A stretch of DNA of 64,000 bases, from the NCBI GenBank assembly GCA_047967505.1, contig CM106538.1; one strand, written 5' to 3'. Below the pieces are notes generated by a model that saw only the letters and a list, made by a program, of their open reading frames with translations, did no database searches and was not told the DNA's origin. The translations under genes were made by a program, and so were the position numbers. The stretch comes from Dipteris shenzhenensis. Taxonomy: Eukaryota; Polypodiophyta; Polypodiopsida; Gleicheniales. Below are positions 44,151 to 55,870 of the stretch, piece by piece (within the stretch, counting starts at the first letter, position 1; each line of letters opens with the position of its first letter).

Positions 44151-46650
44151 ATGGATTGACCAGCTTAATAAAGTGTCTATGTAAGGGTGAGAATGGTTTG
44201 TTAGGATATTATCGAAGGTTGATTGCTCATGGAGCACATAGCCTGCATAACCAATATCAATCTTTGCTTAATGAAAGAGACAAGGATTGCAATGTTGGAG
44301 GCTTGGAATCAATATTTAGTATCATCTATGCAAGCTACAAGTCTTCAAATGTCTGCATATGATGGCATAGAGAAGAAAAATCAGGAATTGCAGATAAAGG
44401 TTCAAACATTAGATGCTCAATTGGGAGAGAGTCCTATAAATTCAATTCACTTACAGATGCAAACTCTGAAGGATGAGATCAAAAAGTTAGAAAAAACATT
44501 ATCATTCATGAAGGATACTCTAATGGGTCCAAGACTACGTAAGAGGAAATTGCATTCAATGGATGAAATATCCAAGAAAAGTGGTCACACTGGAAGCATC
44601 GAGTGAGAGCTTGTAGGAGTGTTTCAAAACTCATGTCTATCCATGATGAACACTCTGGTGCTATGGGTGAAGTGTTTATGAAAAAAATGTTGAAGTCTAT
44701 TATACAACATCCAAAATTCAAAAGTCTAAAATTAGAGATAACATCTGAGTCAAAGAACAAAGTTGTGAAGCATTTCAATGCAACTAGTGCACAGAGAGTT
44801 TGTGATACTACAGGGATAAGTACAAGGGCATATCGGCTCATATTTAAGAGCTTAAAAACAACATGTCTTTCTATGGGAGCACAAGTTAAAGCCCAGCTTC
44901 CTAAACCGACTGATGTCAATAAGGCTAGGCATGCATTGAATTTGGGCATACTTAATTTAGTCGATGAGCCCCAACATGGATGTAGTGCACTAACTTTGAA
45001 AACAAAGGTTGGAGAGTCTAAAGAATTGTAATTGATAGTCAACAACAAATTTGTGATGGATGTTCGAAGAGTTCTGCAAGCCATGGTGAAGTTCTATGAT
45101 ATGCCTATGGAGGAATGCAATGGTTAACTAAAGATTATACTAAATCTTGATGAAAGTGAGGTGGTTAAAGGTCAAAAATTAGTTTGACAATAATGAATAG
45201 AATGTTGGACCTTGAAGTTGAGCTTAATGATGCAATACAGTTCAGTGTGTGTGCAATCAGAACAGGAGATTTGGTGGTTGGATGCCTTTGAGGTACAATT
45301 GAAATTTTAATTTTAATGCGGTAATGTAAAAAGAGTTAGAATATTTTGAAATAATATGTGAATTTTTTTTGTAGGTGCCGAAAAGAGTCAAATTCAATTT
45401 TGAAGTGGCTTTTTTACCAAACCGATATTCCAAGTGTGATCAAAGGTCATAATAATGGTGAGCTGCTTGAAGTTGAGGGCCATGGATCCTATTGTGTAGA
45501 ATGGCATGTAGCTACTCTGCTGACCTCAAGACTATATTAAATGTATGTTTAATGTGGCACATAGAGCAAATACAAGCCATCCTTGTTCACCACTGTGCAT
45601 GCAAACAAGAGTATCTGCAAAGGGTGGTAAACAGAACAAAAGCAATGGGCTTCTGAACTTGCAGAGATAGATCAAACTAAGGCATCAGATAAGGATGTTC
45701 CAGGGAAAGATCCATCATGGAGCCCAATTCTTGAAATTCCTCTTGAGAGAGTACACATTTGTGTGCTTCATGCTATTGTGAGAATAATTGAAAAGTTGGT
45801 GGATCTATACATCATTAATGCATATAACTTGAAGCCCCAACAAGAGAGTGATGCATGAATTGAGAGACTACACTCTGGGTAAGTAAAGATCATAAAAGAT
45901 GAGAAAAAATATGGAAAAATAGGCAATGTTCCTTGTAGCCAAGCTTTGGTGGTGTCAAGACTTTAAAATTCCTTTCTGCAAAGAAGAAGAATGACAATCT
46001 CAAACCTACTAATAATGAGTTTGATGTATGGAGAAAGTTACACAATGCCTATTGTGAATGAGAGGGGAAGGGAAAAAATAGATTGGAAAAGGCTCGAGTG
46101 TGATTACCTCTCGATAGCTTGGTACCTTTACTACAAAAGAAAAGATTCAAAGATGATGATGCAAAGTGTTCCATCAATGCTGTGAGTGACTTTAGTCGGA
46201 ATATGGAGATAGCTTGGGGAAAGAATCATTTCACATAGTACATGGTAATCTACATTGAGATGTGCATATTGAATGGTCCTATAATTACTAATTTGTTTTT
46301 CTATTTGGCAACACATTTTATATGCTCATGCACCATACATGGCATGAATTATGGAAGCATTGGATTGTGGTCCACTCAGAGCATGGAAAGATCGCATTGG
46401 CAAGCACGTTGTGCATATAATAGAGCAACCCAACATGGGGGTGATAGAACTAAGTCAAGCCTAATGGTTCAATTGGTTCAATGGTGGTGAATGCATATGG
46501 AAATAAGAGCAGCTACAACACTAGCATTCAAAGAGTCCTTAGTGTCCCATGCAGTGCAAGATATTAACGCGGAACGTCGAAGAAGAATATACAACTCATC
46601 AAATGCAAGATAGAATCATGCAAGGTGGCGTGCAACCCATCATAGACAAG
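44150..46650 (+). pseudogene. long decayed protein-coding gene, possibly a transposase, family not recognised
   Basis: Coding sense can be followed for about 2.4 kb on the plus strand despite many stops. A coiled-coil stretch (44223-44606: KKNQELQIKVQTLDAQLGES, LKDEIKKLEKTL) leads to VVKHFNATSAQRVCDTTG and KQLPKPT-like sequence (44603-45031). Then come VMDVRRVLQAMVKFYDMPME, NLDESEVVKGQKLV, ADLKTILN, ILEIPLERVHICVLHAIVRI, GGVKTLKFLSAKKK, and finally NYGSIGLWSTQSMERSHWQ with ARCAYNRATQHGGDRTKSS at about 46340-46450. The last block, with closely spaced GS, S, E, H and HGG, looks like a conserved signature. I have an impression of a transposon-like protein found across distant eukaryotes but cannot name it. 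Confidence 0.55.
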
Positions 46651-46939
46651 GGCGCATAGGGTGGAGACAGATGAAAATGATGGTGTAGACTCTTCCAATG
46701 TGGATGCCCATGCATAAGTTTCAAAATTTCTTTGTAATTTTAGTTATATAATTTGCAATAAATCCAAGTATAACGGCCATGAATTGCACTACAAATGAGA
46801 AATTTGGAGTTAGTGGATTTTATTTATAAATATTTAGCTCAAGGTTACACCAATTTTAGTTTTTTTATTAAAAATAAATTATAGTTTTGGGCCCTATATA
46901 AAAGAATGGGCCCTCATTTTCAGGAAAAGAAATATTTGA

Positions 46940-48640
46940 TTATATTATAATCATATGATTTGTACAATGAAGTCCCTAATGAACAAAATATTCTCCTCTA
47001 AGGAGGAAGATCTAGCCTGAATATAAAACTTCCACTGCTGAGAGGAAGGAAACGAAATTTTACATTCACTGATCTGATCAGTAGTTCTTTGATAGCAGGC
47101 TCTACCCCACTTATTGGCAGGAAAAGTTTTTTTCATCACTTGAATAGAGAAAGAAAAACTCAATGTATGACAATCAGCTTTCTCGTTCTTCTTTGATTGG
47201 AAAGAGAGAAGGAATGATCTGGGTTTACAGGTCCTAGTTGGAGTTTGGTGCAGCTTCCAATAGCTCTGATGTGCTCTTCCAGTTCCACCTATAACTGAGA
47301 AATTTGATCATTAAAATTATGGATGTCTTGATTCAACAAGTATTTAGCCTGGTCCATAGAAGATGAGAATTAGTTAGCAAGTACAAATGCATTCTTGCCA
47401 TACCAACTTATGAATAACTGCTTAGCACTTAAGTACTCATCATTAAACTGAAAGGCATTTTTGGTAATCCAAATGAACCAAAGTGCATGTGCTCACCCAT
47501 GTGGCATAAGGTATCTTTAGTACATCTCCCAGTAAAAGTGATTTCCAATTGATTGGTTCCCCTAGAACACCTTCCAGACTTTCCTAGCTCTGGGGCAGGT
47601 AATAAATAAGTGAAAAATATCTTCTTTTATCCCATGACAAGCTTTGCAAGTTCCATCTCCCTTACCAATACTCAAGCTCCTACAATTGGTCAAGATAGCT
47701 TTGTGTAGGATCAACACACAGGAGAGTGGACATTTTTTTTTTAATCTTTTTTTCCCAGATCAAAGAGAATCTGACATTCGATTTTCTCTCATTATCAGAG
47801 AGCTTCCTTCTAGAGTTGTGATGGACACCACCTCTTCTATGCCATCAAATGGAGTGGGTAGGGGCAAGAAGGAAGAGCTACCAACCCAACTAAATTCTCC
47901 GGTGTAGATTAATACACTGCCCCCTTTCCAAGTAGTGTCACCCTCCCACAGTTGAATTCTATTCATAACCAGTTCTTGATTTGCATTAGTTAGCGTGAAT
48001 TCCCTTATGATATCCAACCAATACTTCCATTTAAAGTTGTCCTTGTCCCACAGATTCCCCCAATTGTTTAATCCTTTCTTGGATAATTGCCAGGCTCTTA
48101 GGAAATCCTCATCACATAACTGATGCTTTGTGAAAAATACCAACACTAAGATTGAATCCAAAGCCACAAATCTCCCTTTGCCATAGAAAGGACTAAGTGG
48201 CTCTTGATCTATTCAAAGCACCCCACAAAGTTTTTCAAAGTTGACTTCCCTTAGTCATACAAGGCTTAGGATTGTCAATAGCCGAGAGAAGAGGGAAATT
48301 CTTCCACTTGGGGGCCCTATAAGGCATAACAAATTTAAAATTTATGAGAAGAAGGTTGGCCTAGTCACTGTCTGGAGATGTGATAGCTTTTATAATCCAA
48401 GTGGTAGCAAGCTTGTAAGCAACCAATTGAATATTGACCACTCCCAATCCCCCTTCCTTTCTTGATCTGGTGCAAAAATACCATGTGACCTTTGAAATTC
48501 TCCTTTTTATGTCATTGCCTCTCTCAAAGGAAAGATGTGCAAATCCTCATAAACTTTTCTAAACCTATTTCAGAAGGGCACCGGCAAGAGAGGTAGAAAA
48601 TGGAAAGTGGGTAGATACAATGATTTAAGACAACTCTTCT
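46940..48640 (-). mobile_element. LINE 3' half (RT tail, zf-RVT), 5'-truncated
   Basis: The minus strand contains VVNIQLVAYKLATTWIIKAI and RAPKWKNFPL (48480-48250), the 135-codon frame 48167-47760 with the WQLSKKGLNNWGNLW block, and TCKACHGIKEDIFHLFITC (zf-RVT, 47660-47590). The last has intact C-x2-C and H-x-x-x-x-C spacing. The right, truncated end meets the gypsy LTR at 48645. No clear A tail was found at the left. Confidence 0.78.
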
Positions 48641-48644
48641 TCCA

Positions 48645-49576
48645 TAGGGAATGTGAGGGGAGGAGCGTTAACATGGGTGGGGAAAAGGGATTAAGAGGGG
48701 AGGGAAAGAAGAGGGAGGCTATGGCACAAGGGGAGAGGGAGAGGGGAAAGAGGAGTATGTACATGGGTGGAGGAGGAATGTAGAGATGGAGACATCAAGG
48801 GAAGAGGGTCATGCTTTATTTGAAAGGAAGGATGAGGGGAAATATCAAAGTACTAGCTAGGTGGCTTCACAAGAATGAGCGTGTCCCATCAAGGAATAGC
48901 CCCCTCCTTTTATAGCCAAGAGAGAGGGTCTCTCCCAATAAATGCATCCTCCCACATGCATGGTGTGTGTGGAAGAGTCTCCCATGTGGGCTAGGCGGTT
49001 ACATACTCTCAATTGTCTGCGATAATGCTTGGCCACATTTTTCCACATATATCAACTCCCATATCCCAAGTCTATGATACTCCCTTGGTCTCTTCCCAAT
49101 TTTATAATACGTTCAAACATCTAGGAGGACAAGTGGAGGGTTGGCACAAGGAATCTTGCCACCTCATCCTACTTTCCCCATTATTTAACTTGCACTCTTG
49201 GACCTTTTATACCTCCCCCACATGGGCCTATCCTATATGGAGGGAATAACCCAATATAATATCCATCTCCACCTATTTTATATTACTTCTCCCATGGACT
49301 TTGGGCCATATCTCACTAAATGTAGGCATGGGACCGCCTAGGTGGAGGGGTGACACATGGAGGAGCCATGCCACCTTAACAATTGATGATATTACTTCCA
49401 TGGATTATGTACAACACACCTTATGGGTCCTCTTACGTGGAAGGGTGGCACATGGTCATGCCCTACCACCTCAACCCTAGGCCCTATGCACTCCATATTT
49501 TTTTATACTATTGCCACACATATAAGCACACACTCATATTTATGCCTTTTTACTTTGGTCAAATTTATCCATAACA
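48645..49576 (-). repeat. gypsy 3' LTR (about 930 bp seen)
   Basis: Starts TGTTATGGATAAAT on the minus strand at 49576. The part 48645-49520 is the reverse complement of 54569-55448 with high identity. A TATA box (GGCTATAAAAGGAGG on the minus strand, near 48900-48915) marks its promoter. The U5 end is cut at 48645 by the LINE. Confidence 0.88.
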
Positions 49577-50131
49577 GTTCCCCCCCTCAGGCAAGGAATG
49601 CACAGCATTTCTATGCCTGGGACCATCACGCACAAAGAAGGGCTCGGGATAACGCTTGTTGATCACCTTCTTGCCAGATGGCTCATGTAGCTCCTGAACT
49701 TGTACAGACCCATTGCTACGTTCCTTGATGACTTTGTATGGACCGGTCCACAGTGGCAGAAACTTCTTATCGAATATACATAAATCATCTAAAAACACCT
49801 CCAAGAAATCCCCCAAATAAGGAGCAAACACCATCTGTATAAATCTTTGAAAGGTAGCAAGAGCATTGGTGAGGCCAAATGGCATTACTTTGAATGCAAA
49901 TGTCCCCCAGGGTGTGGCAAATATGGTTTTCAGCACATCTTCTTCAGTAATTCTGATTTGATAAAACTGGAAGTAACCATCACAAAAAGTATACATCTCA
50001 TGACCACTTACCTTCTCAAGAATGAGGTCTTGAAAGGGCAGAGGATGATAATCCCTCTTGGTGGCCGCATTGAGTTTCTTATAGTCGATGCAGACCTGCC
50101 ACTTGTTGTTTTTCTTTGGGGTGACTACCAC
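49565..50131 (-). pseudogene. gypsy reverse transcriptase joined in frame to integrase C-terminus
   Basis: One open frame of 188 codons. VCIDYKKLNAATKRDYHPLP, GHEMYTFCDGYFQFYQI, TPWGTFAFKVMPFGLTNALA and YLGDFLEVFLDDLCIF form the RT fingers and palm with the catalytic FLDD. The text then passes without a stop into KFLPLWTGPYKVIKERSNG and SGKKVINKRYPEPFFV, which is the integrase C-terminal domain. The RT thumb, RNase H and integrase core have been deleted. The polypurine tract and 3' LTR follow at once (49590-49577). The frame is open, so a fusion peptide could still be read. Confidence 0.88.
49577..49590 (-). promoter_or_regulatory. polypurine tract of gypsy element
   Basis: CTGAGGGGGGGAAC on the minus strand immediately before the LTR start TGTTAT. 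Confidence 0.85.
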
Positions 50132-50820
50132 TGGTGAGACCCATTTAGTATTGTGAACCGAAACAACAAACCCAACTTCTACAAGTTTCTACAACTATGA
50201 GTGCAAAGCATCATTCTATAGGGGCCCTAATCTCCGATACTTCTGAGCACACGCTTCGCATCAGGTTTCAGCTCTATCTTGTGCTCTTTGGCAGTCACAT
50301 GGCGAAGGTGGCAATAGCTAGTTGCAAAGAGGTCAGGGAAATCTTTGAACATTTCTAGGAAGTCTTTCTCACTTAGAGTGAGGTCTGGGGAAAGCATAGA
50401 TTCAAGCAGTTGAGGACTAGCTGTTACCTTTTCTATAGGTGGCAGGGTCGGAGACACCCCCATCATGTAAACTTCCTCCTCTGAGAACTCCTCCCCCCTG
50501 TCTGATTCTTCCATTGTTTTAGACACCGAGGATGAGAGAGTATCACTGTCTTGCTCCTCTTCTTCTTCTGGTTCCGTGGCACCTAGTTGCACTGGGATCT
50601 TCTCCTTTGAAGCACCAAAAGACATGTGTCCTGTCTTCCAATAGCTGACTGCATCACTCTTTCTCAACCATGGTCTCCCAAGTATGGCTAGGTATTTGTT
50701 GCCTGTATCTTCAATGTCCACTACATAGAAATTGACGGTGGTGGTCAACCCATTAATAGTGATGGGCAATTCCTAAATGACTCCCAGGGTGGCTCAGTAG
50801 GAATGGGAACATCTATAAGG
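50132..50820 (-). pseudogene. gypsy protease C-terminal half and linker to RT
   Basis: The frame 50769-50227 (180 codons) opens with ELPITINGLTTTVNFYVVDI and YLAILGRPWLRKSDAV, the ILGRPWL motif closing retroviral-type aspartic proteases. A strongly acidic linker (EPEEEEEQDSD, SDRGEEFSEEEV) leads to HKIELKPDAKRV, the RT entry. The D-S/T-G active-site half is absent: the reading ends near 50820, where the plus-strand LINE begins. An in-frame TAG precedes ELPITI. Confidence 0.8.
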
Positions 50821-50839
50821 AATAGCCGTTAGTCTATAA

Positions 50840-52745
50840 AAATATGCCAAACTCATGTTTTTTATGTGGATTGTCCTCACATGCAGTCAAAAGTTGTCCT
50901 TTAAAGAGGGGCGAAGCTAAACCTACTAGGGAATCTACACTAGCCTGTCGACCTCCTAAGACCATATGGACTATCAAAGCTACCAAAGGTCAGTGTGATC
51001 CTAATCCAAACAATGCTAGAAAATCTCCCAACCCCCAAAAAATGGTTAATCCCCCTGCTACTGTAGTTGAAACAAATATTTCTTATGAAGATCTCATAGA
51101 TCAAGAGATTAAGCAGTGGATTTAGGAATGGGTTATAGAAGAGGAAGATGTCAAACCAAGTTGGTCTCAAGCATTTGAGAAAGTAATAAACTAGAAAGAT
51201 ACCATCATGAGTGAGAGTGAAGCTGATGACTCTAAAGAGGAACTCGCCCACCCTAGTTGAGACATGTTAAAAGGATTTAACCTTGAAGGGCAAAGATCAT
51301 GCTACTATCCTTTTAAAAAAAAGATGATCTCAAGTGAAGTGGGGGGGAGGGGGAGGGGGAGGTGGAGATGGAGGGGGAGGGGGGAGGGGGAGGTGGAGAT
51401 GGAGGGGGGAGGGGGAGGGGGAGAGGGGGATGGAGGGGGAGGGGGGGAGGGGGAGGTGGAGATGGAGGGGGGAGGGGGAGGGGATGGTGGAGATGGAGGG
51501 GTAGGGGGGAGGGGGAGGTGGAGGTGGAGATGGAGGGGGGAGGGGGTGGTAGAAATGAAGAGGGAAGGGGGAGGGGCTAGAGCTTCCCCTCCAAAAGCCT
51601 TGCCCCCAAGGCTAAAAGGGGGGGGGGGGGGGATGGTAAGTAAGCCAATATCCTTTTTCACACTCAATGTGTGTGGACTTTGTGATCCTCAAGAACTTTC
51701 AAGCTAGCTCAAAGAAAATGCATTTTCTCCCACTTTTTTAGCTTTGCAAGAAGTTAAAGTTAGATATGATTACTAGAACAAATACTAATGACAGTTGATA
51801 AGAAAAGGGTATGGTTCTAAGAAGGGTAGAGCTGGCACTGCTTTGGGTGTACTATCTCATTACAAGGAAGGCATTCTTGATAGTCAAACAGATAGGTGGG
51901 TTTCAGTTGGGTTTCAGTTAGATGAAAATTTTAATTTTTTTCTCTCACAGCAGCTTCAATCTGTGCCCCTACTAGAACACAATTAAGAAAAAATACTCGG
52001 AAATCACGTTTTAATACTATTTAGCATGGGGAACTAGTAGAGGATAGATGGTTTAAAAAGGATCCCTAAGGTCCACTCTTGGGGGGATCTCAAAGAGAAC
52101 TCACAATTGGTTGACTCTACACCATGTATTTTTACTTGGTGCAATAGATAGGTGGGAGAATATAGGAGGGAAACAAGATTAGACATAATTTATATTTCTC
52201 AGGGTCTCTTAGACCAGGCCATTTCTCACGTGTACTACAATGGCCTCCTTAACACTTTTTGATCACAAACCAATTCTATCTATCTTTGATTTTAGCTCAG
52301 GGAAAAGAATCCCTTTCTAGTTCAAAGCAAACCCTCAACCCTCTAAGTTATAGGTAGTGCAAGAGATATCATCACAGCACAACTACATGCTTTTTGTTTT
52401 GATACTTTTGCTTCAGAGGCTTGGTTTTTGGGTTTCCAACACTTAGAAAATACTTAATAATGCTAGAAAAATGGGGCAATTAATTATGCCACAGGATGAT
52501 GGATAAACTGAGAGATGAACCAAAAATTTTGGAACAAAAAGCTAGGCAACAAGACACTCAAGCTCATATTTTGCTTTGGGGGGGGAAAATGAAAGAGATA
52601 AGATAACAAGAGAAAATCAAAATTAGGGAAGCTAAAATCCATTTTAGAGAGTGGTGGGTAGACAAGATTCATAGACCAACTAGAGAAAATTTTAAGCTTA
52701 TCAAAAAGAAAAGACTCGAGGAGGAAATTCCTTTCCTAAAAAAAG
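50840..52745 (+). mobile_element. LINE 5' half: ORF1 knuckle and endonuclease
   Basis: The plus strand reads NSCFLCGLSSHAVKSCPLKR (ORF1 knuckle, 50850-50905, all four ligands). An acidic ORF1 tail, a G-rich tract, and the endonuclease follow: ISFFTLNVCGL near 51650, FLALQEVKVR, GTALGVLSHYKEGIL, FTWCNR and RRETRLDIIYISQGLL near 52130-52210. The RT is missing; the reading fades near 52745 (LRDEPKILEQKARQQD, LKKGHLA). It appears to have landed within the gypsy copy whose protease lies to the left. Confidence 0.78.
51338..51632 (+). repeat. G-rich minisatellite (GGTGGAGATGGAGGGGG)n
   Basis: About 295 bases of G runs of three to six separated by A, T and GAT. It lies inside the LINE between ORF1 and endonuclease. 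It produces false Gly/Arg-rich (plus) and Pro/Ser-rich (minus) ORFs. Confidence 0.95.
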
Positions 52746-52869
52746 GGCATTTGGCATAGTAGCTAAATCTAATTAAAAGAACATCAAATTCATTCTTCAT
52801 CATTTTTAGGGATTGCTCAACGCAACAATGAAACAAATCAATCAGAATAAAACAAACATCAACAGAAAT

Positions 52870-54500
52870 AAACTCCGCCACATCCTACTATAAACCTACC
52901 TCACAACCAATAGCATTCCTTGAAAGCTTAATAGATTCCACAACTTTGATAGCAACCAATATAGGACCAGAACCACAAGACTTTTGCACACCACCAAAAT
53001 CCTCCTAAATTAAAATCCCAAACAAACCACACACCACAAAAAATCTCAACAAAAATACATACTTGAACAAGAAAACCTGAAGAACCTTCCCCCTTCTATT
53101 GGTCGAACTAACAACTCCATCCACCTTCAAAGCATAGTCACGCACAATTTCTTTCAACACCTCTAGATATTAAAAAATATTACCAGCTTCTTCATAAGGA
53201 TTCCACAAGATTTCAAAAGTTGTTTGTAGCACTTGCAAATCAAAAGTCCTATCATATCTTTGAAATGTGTCTACACTCTTATGCTCAGTGATAAGGATCA
53301 CAACCTCAACATTAACATTACAGAGCATCATACTACTCATAGAAGTACTTCGTAAACTGCTATTAGATATTTTGGAAGTCCCTAAACCACAGCTCTACAT
53401 CATATTCGAGACAATCGCAACAAGAGTTTTCCTCCATACCCGATTCCTATTATACCATACCTACATGCAATAGAAAACACTAGTAAAATAAACAAAAACC
53501 AGCAAATCACGTGCAAAACCAAAATTTTTGACAAACAACTAACATACCAATCCCTGAGGACATGAAATAGACTGAAGAAAGACAAATTTTAAGTCCTCAT
53601 CACTGCAATCTTCACAAATCAAAGGCATGTGCTTCTCCAGCTGGCAATATGTCATCACAACATCACCTTCATGAACCTTCATCGCTACAGGACAAAAATC
53701 TTCATGCTTGTAATGCAACAAATCCACCTTGTAATTCTTAAAAGACCCTCATTATACCTACAAACAAAGATAGCCATCAGAAACACACAAAAAAAACAAA
53801 AAATCCACCAAATGCAATACATGCAAAGTAGGAAATTTACTCAACATACTCTCCAATAAAATCACGACCAAGCAAAAATCATGCCATGAAAGCTTATACA
53901 ATTATGAACCTCCATGGATGCAAAAATGACTAACATAGTAATAAGCAAAGCATCTCTAAAGTCCAAGAGTGGACATAAGACTAAAGTTGACATCCTTCAT
54001 TATACAACATTCTTGCTCCAATCCAATCACATTGGACTTCGAACTCGAATGATTAGCAACAAGCTTCACAAATCAGGCCATCACAGCCACAAGCGCTTTT
54101 TGGCTTCCACAAAATATAGGATTGATAGAACTATTGAAGGGAACCTCATCCACACCTAAAGCTGCTACATGCACCTCATGCTCCTTTCGAATGACCCGAC
54201 CGAAACACCTATACATATTCATCAATGATTCTAAAGGATACACCTATACATATTCATCAATGATTCTAAAGGAAGGTCCTGTTCAACTTGATCAATTGTT
54301 TAAAAAAACACCTGAAGCAAGTTGTTCGGCTCTCAAAGGTCAATCTTCTCAATAGGAACTGTGCAATCCATTTCCCTTGACCTCCTCTAGTCATTAAATC
54401 TATGCCTCGCCCACTGATCCTTCAATAGAATAATATTTTCACCTCCCTTATTAACTTCATCAACAACATCAGGATGTAGCTTTTTGAAGCATCCTTAATT
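52870..54500 (-). pseudogene. multi-exon pseudogene with retained introns, function not recognised
   Basis: At least four to five exon-like blocks lie in order on the minus strand. (1) about 54500-54315: FKKLHPDVVDEVNKGGENII and LLKDQWARHRFND, ending LLQ|GTGTTT. (2) 54280-53930: LPLESLMNMYRCFGRVIRKE and PFNSSINPIFCGSQKALVAV. (3) 53745-53545: NYKVDLLHYKHEDFCP, VHEGDVVMTYCQLEKHMPLI and FVFLQSISCPQGL|GTATGT. (4) 53460-53075, after ...TGCATGTAG: WYNRNRVWRKTLVAIVSN and DLQVLQTTFEILWNPYEEAG. (5) 53000-52885, after ...AATTTAG: EDFGGVQKSCGSGPILVAI and KVVESIKLSRNAIGCE|GTAGGT. Splice sites are plant-like. In-frame stops, a lost base near 53735 and a 35 bp duplication (54205-54274) disable it. I do not recognise the family. 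Confidence 0.6.
54205..54274. repeat. 35 bp tandem duplication in a pseudogene exon
   Basis: 54205-54239 repeated at 54240-54274. It is frame-breaking (35 is not a multiple of three). Confidence 0.95.
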
Positions 54501-54568
54501 GGATGAATGTTCATGAAGATAGTTTTGCTTTAATACAAAAATGAACTGGACTCGGGGATTTTCAAAAA

Positions 54569-55523
54569 GTGTGTGGCAATAATATAATAAAATATGGACT
54601 GCATAGGGCCCAGGGTTGAGGTGGCAGGGCATGACCATGTGCCACCCTTCCACATAAGAGGACCCATACGGTGTGTTGTACATAATCCATGGAAGTAATA
54701 TTATAAAATGTTAAGGTGGCATGGCTCCTCCATGTGCCACCCCTCCACCTAGGTGGCGGTCCCATGCTTGCATTTAGTGAGATATGGCCCAAAGTCCATG
54801 ATAGAAGTAATATAAAATAGGTGGAGATGGATATTATATTGGGTTATTCTCTCCATATAGGATAGGCCCATGTGGGGGAGGTATAGAAGGTCCAAGAGTG
54901 CAAGTTAAATAATGGGGAAAGTAGGATGAGGTGGCAAGATTCCTTGTGCCAACCCTCCACTTGTTCTCCTAGATATTTAAACATATTATAAAATTGGGAA
55001 GAGACCAAGGGAGTATCATAGACTTGGGATATGGGAGTTGATATATGTGGAAAAATGTGGCCAAGAATTATCGCACACAATTGAGAGTGAGTAACTGCCT
55101 AGCCCACATGGGAGACTCTTCCACACACACCATGCATGTGGGAGGATGCATTTATTGGGAGAGACCCTCTCTCTTGGCTATAAAAGGAGGGGGCTATTCC
55201 TTGATAGGACACACTCATTCTTGTAAAGCCACCTAGCTAGTACTTTGATATTTCCCCTCATCCTTCCTTTCAAATAAAGCATGACCCTCTTCCCTTGATG
55301 TCCCCATCTCTACATTCCTCCTCCACCCATGTACATACTCCTCTTTCCCCTCTCCCTCTCCCCTTGTGCCATAGTCTCCCTCTTCTTTCCCTCCCCTCTT
55401 AATCCCTTTTCCCCACCCATGTTAACGCTCCTCTCCTCACATTCCCTATTCCTCTATGGCCCTCAAGCATTGCCATACCTATCCTCAAGCCTCTTGTCTT
55501 GATTTCTTTTCCGGCTAATAGAA
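54569..55523 (+). repeat. gypsy 5' LTR
   Basis: Region 54569-55448 is homologous, inverted, to 48645-49520. It contains GGCTATAAAAGGAGG near 55170 (TATA), then a CT-rich transcribed part. The left end up to about 54550 is less conserved. The right end is set by the primer site. Confidence 0.82.
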
Positions 55524-55524
55524 A

Positions 55525-55549
55525 TGGTGTGGTTGCTGGGATCGAAATC
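55525..55549 (+). promoter_or_regulatory. diverged tRNA-Asp primer-binding site
   Basis: TGGTGTGGTTGCTGGGATCG follows the LTR. It resembles TGGCGCCGTTGCCGGGGA.., complementary to the 3' end of plant tRNA-Asp, which primes Tat and Athila lineage gypsy elements. Several C to T-type changes separate them. Confidence 0.65.
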
Positions 55550-55870
55550 TCCATGGCTAGTGGTGTAAAATTTGTTACTCCTACGACTGGGTGCAGCTCT
55601 ATGAACTCTTCCATGTGCAGTTATCTACTTTTGCACCTCCAAACTATGTGCCTTCCTTGTCTCTACGACTACAAAACCTCCCTGCTTCTACACTTCCAAT
55701 CTGCCTGCTTTCTGCTCACAGTTCCTACGTGTATTCTAGCTGGTGAATCTTCTGCTCATACCGGTCACATCTGTAGAATTGTAACATCCGTGCTCCCTCT
55801 GAGTTCTTGTGCCCGCATTCGAGCATCTACTGTGTACATCGCATGCATCACGAATAGATCGTGACGATTT

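Noticed and set aside
51264-51707. 147-codon Gly/Arg-rich ORF and 120-codon Pro/Ser-rich ORF
   Set aside because: Low-complexity translation of the G-rich minisatellite.
48645-55448. Inverted repeat read as terminal inverted repeats of a DNA transposon
   Set aside because: The arms contain TATA boxes and have a polypurine tract on one and a primer site on the other, so they are LTRs. No transposase or target duplication fits.
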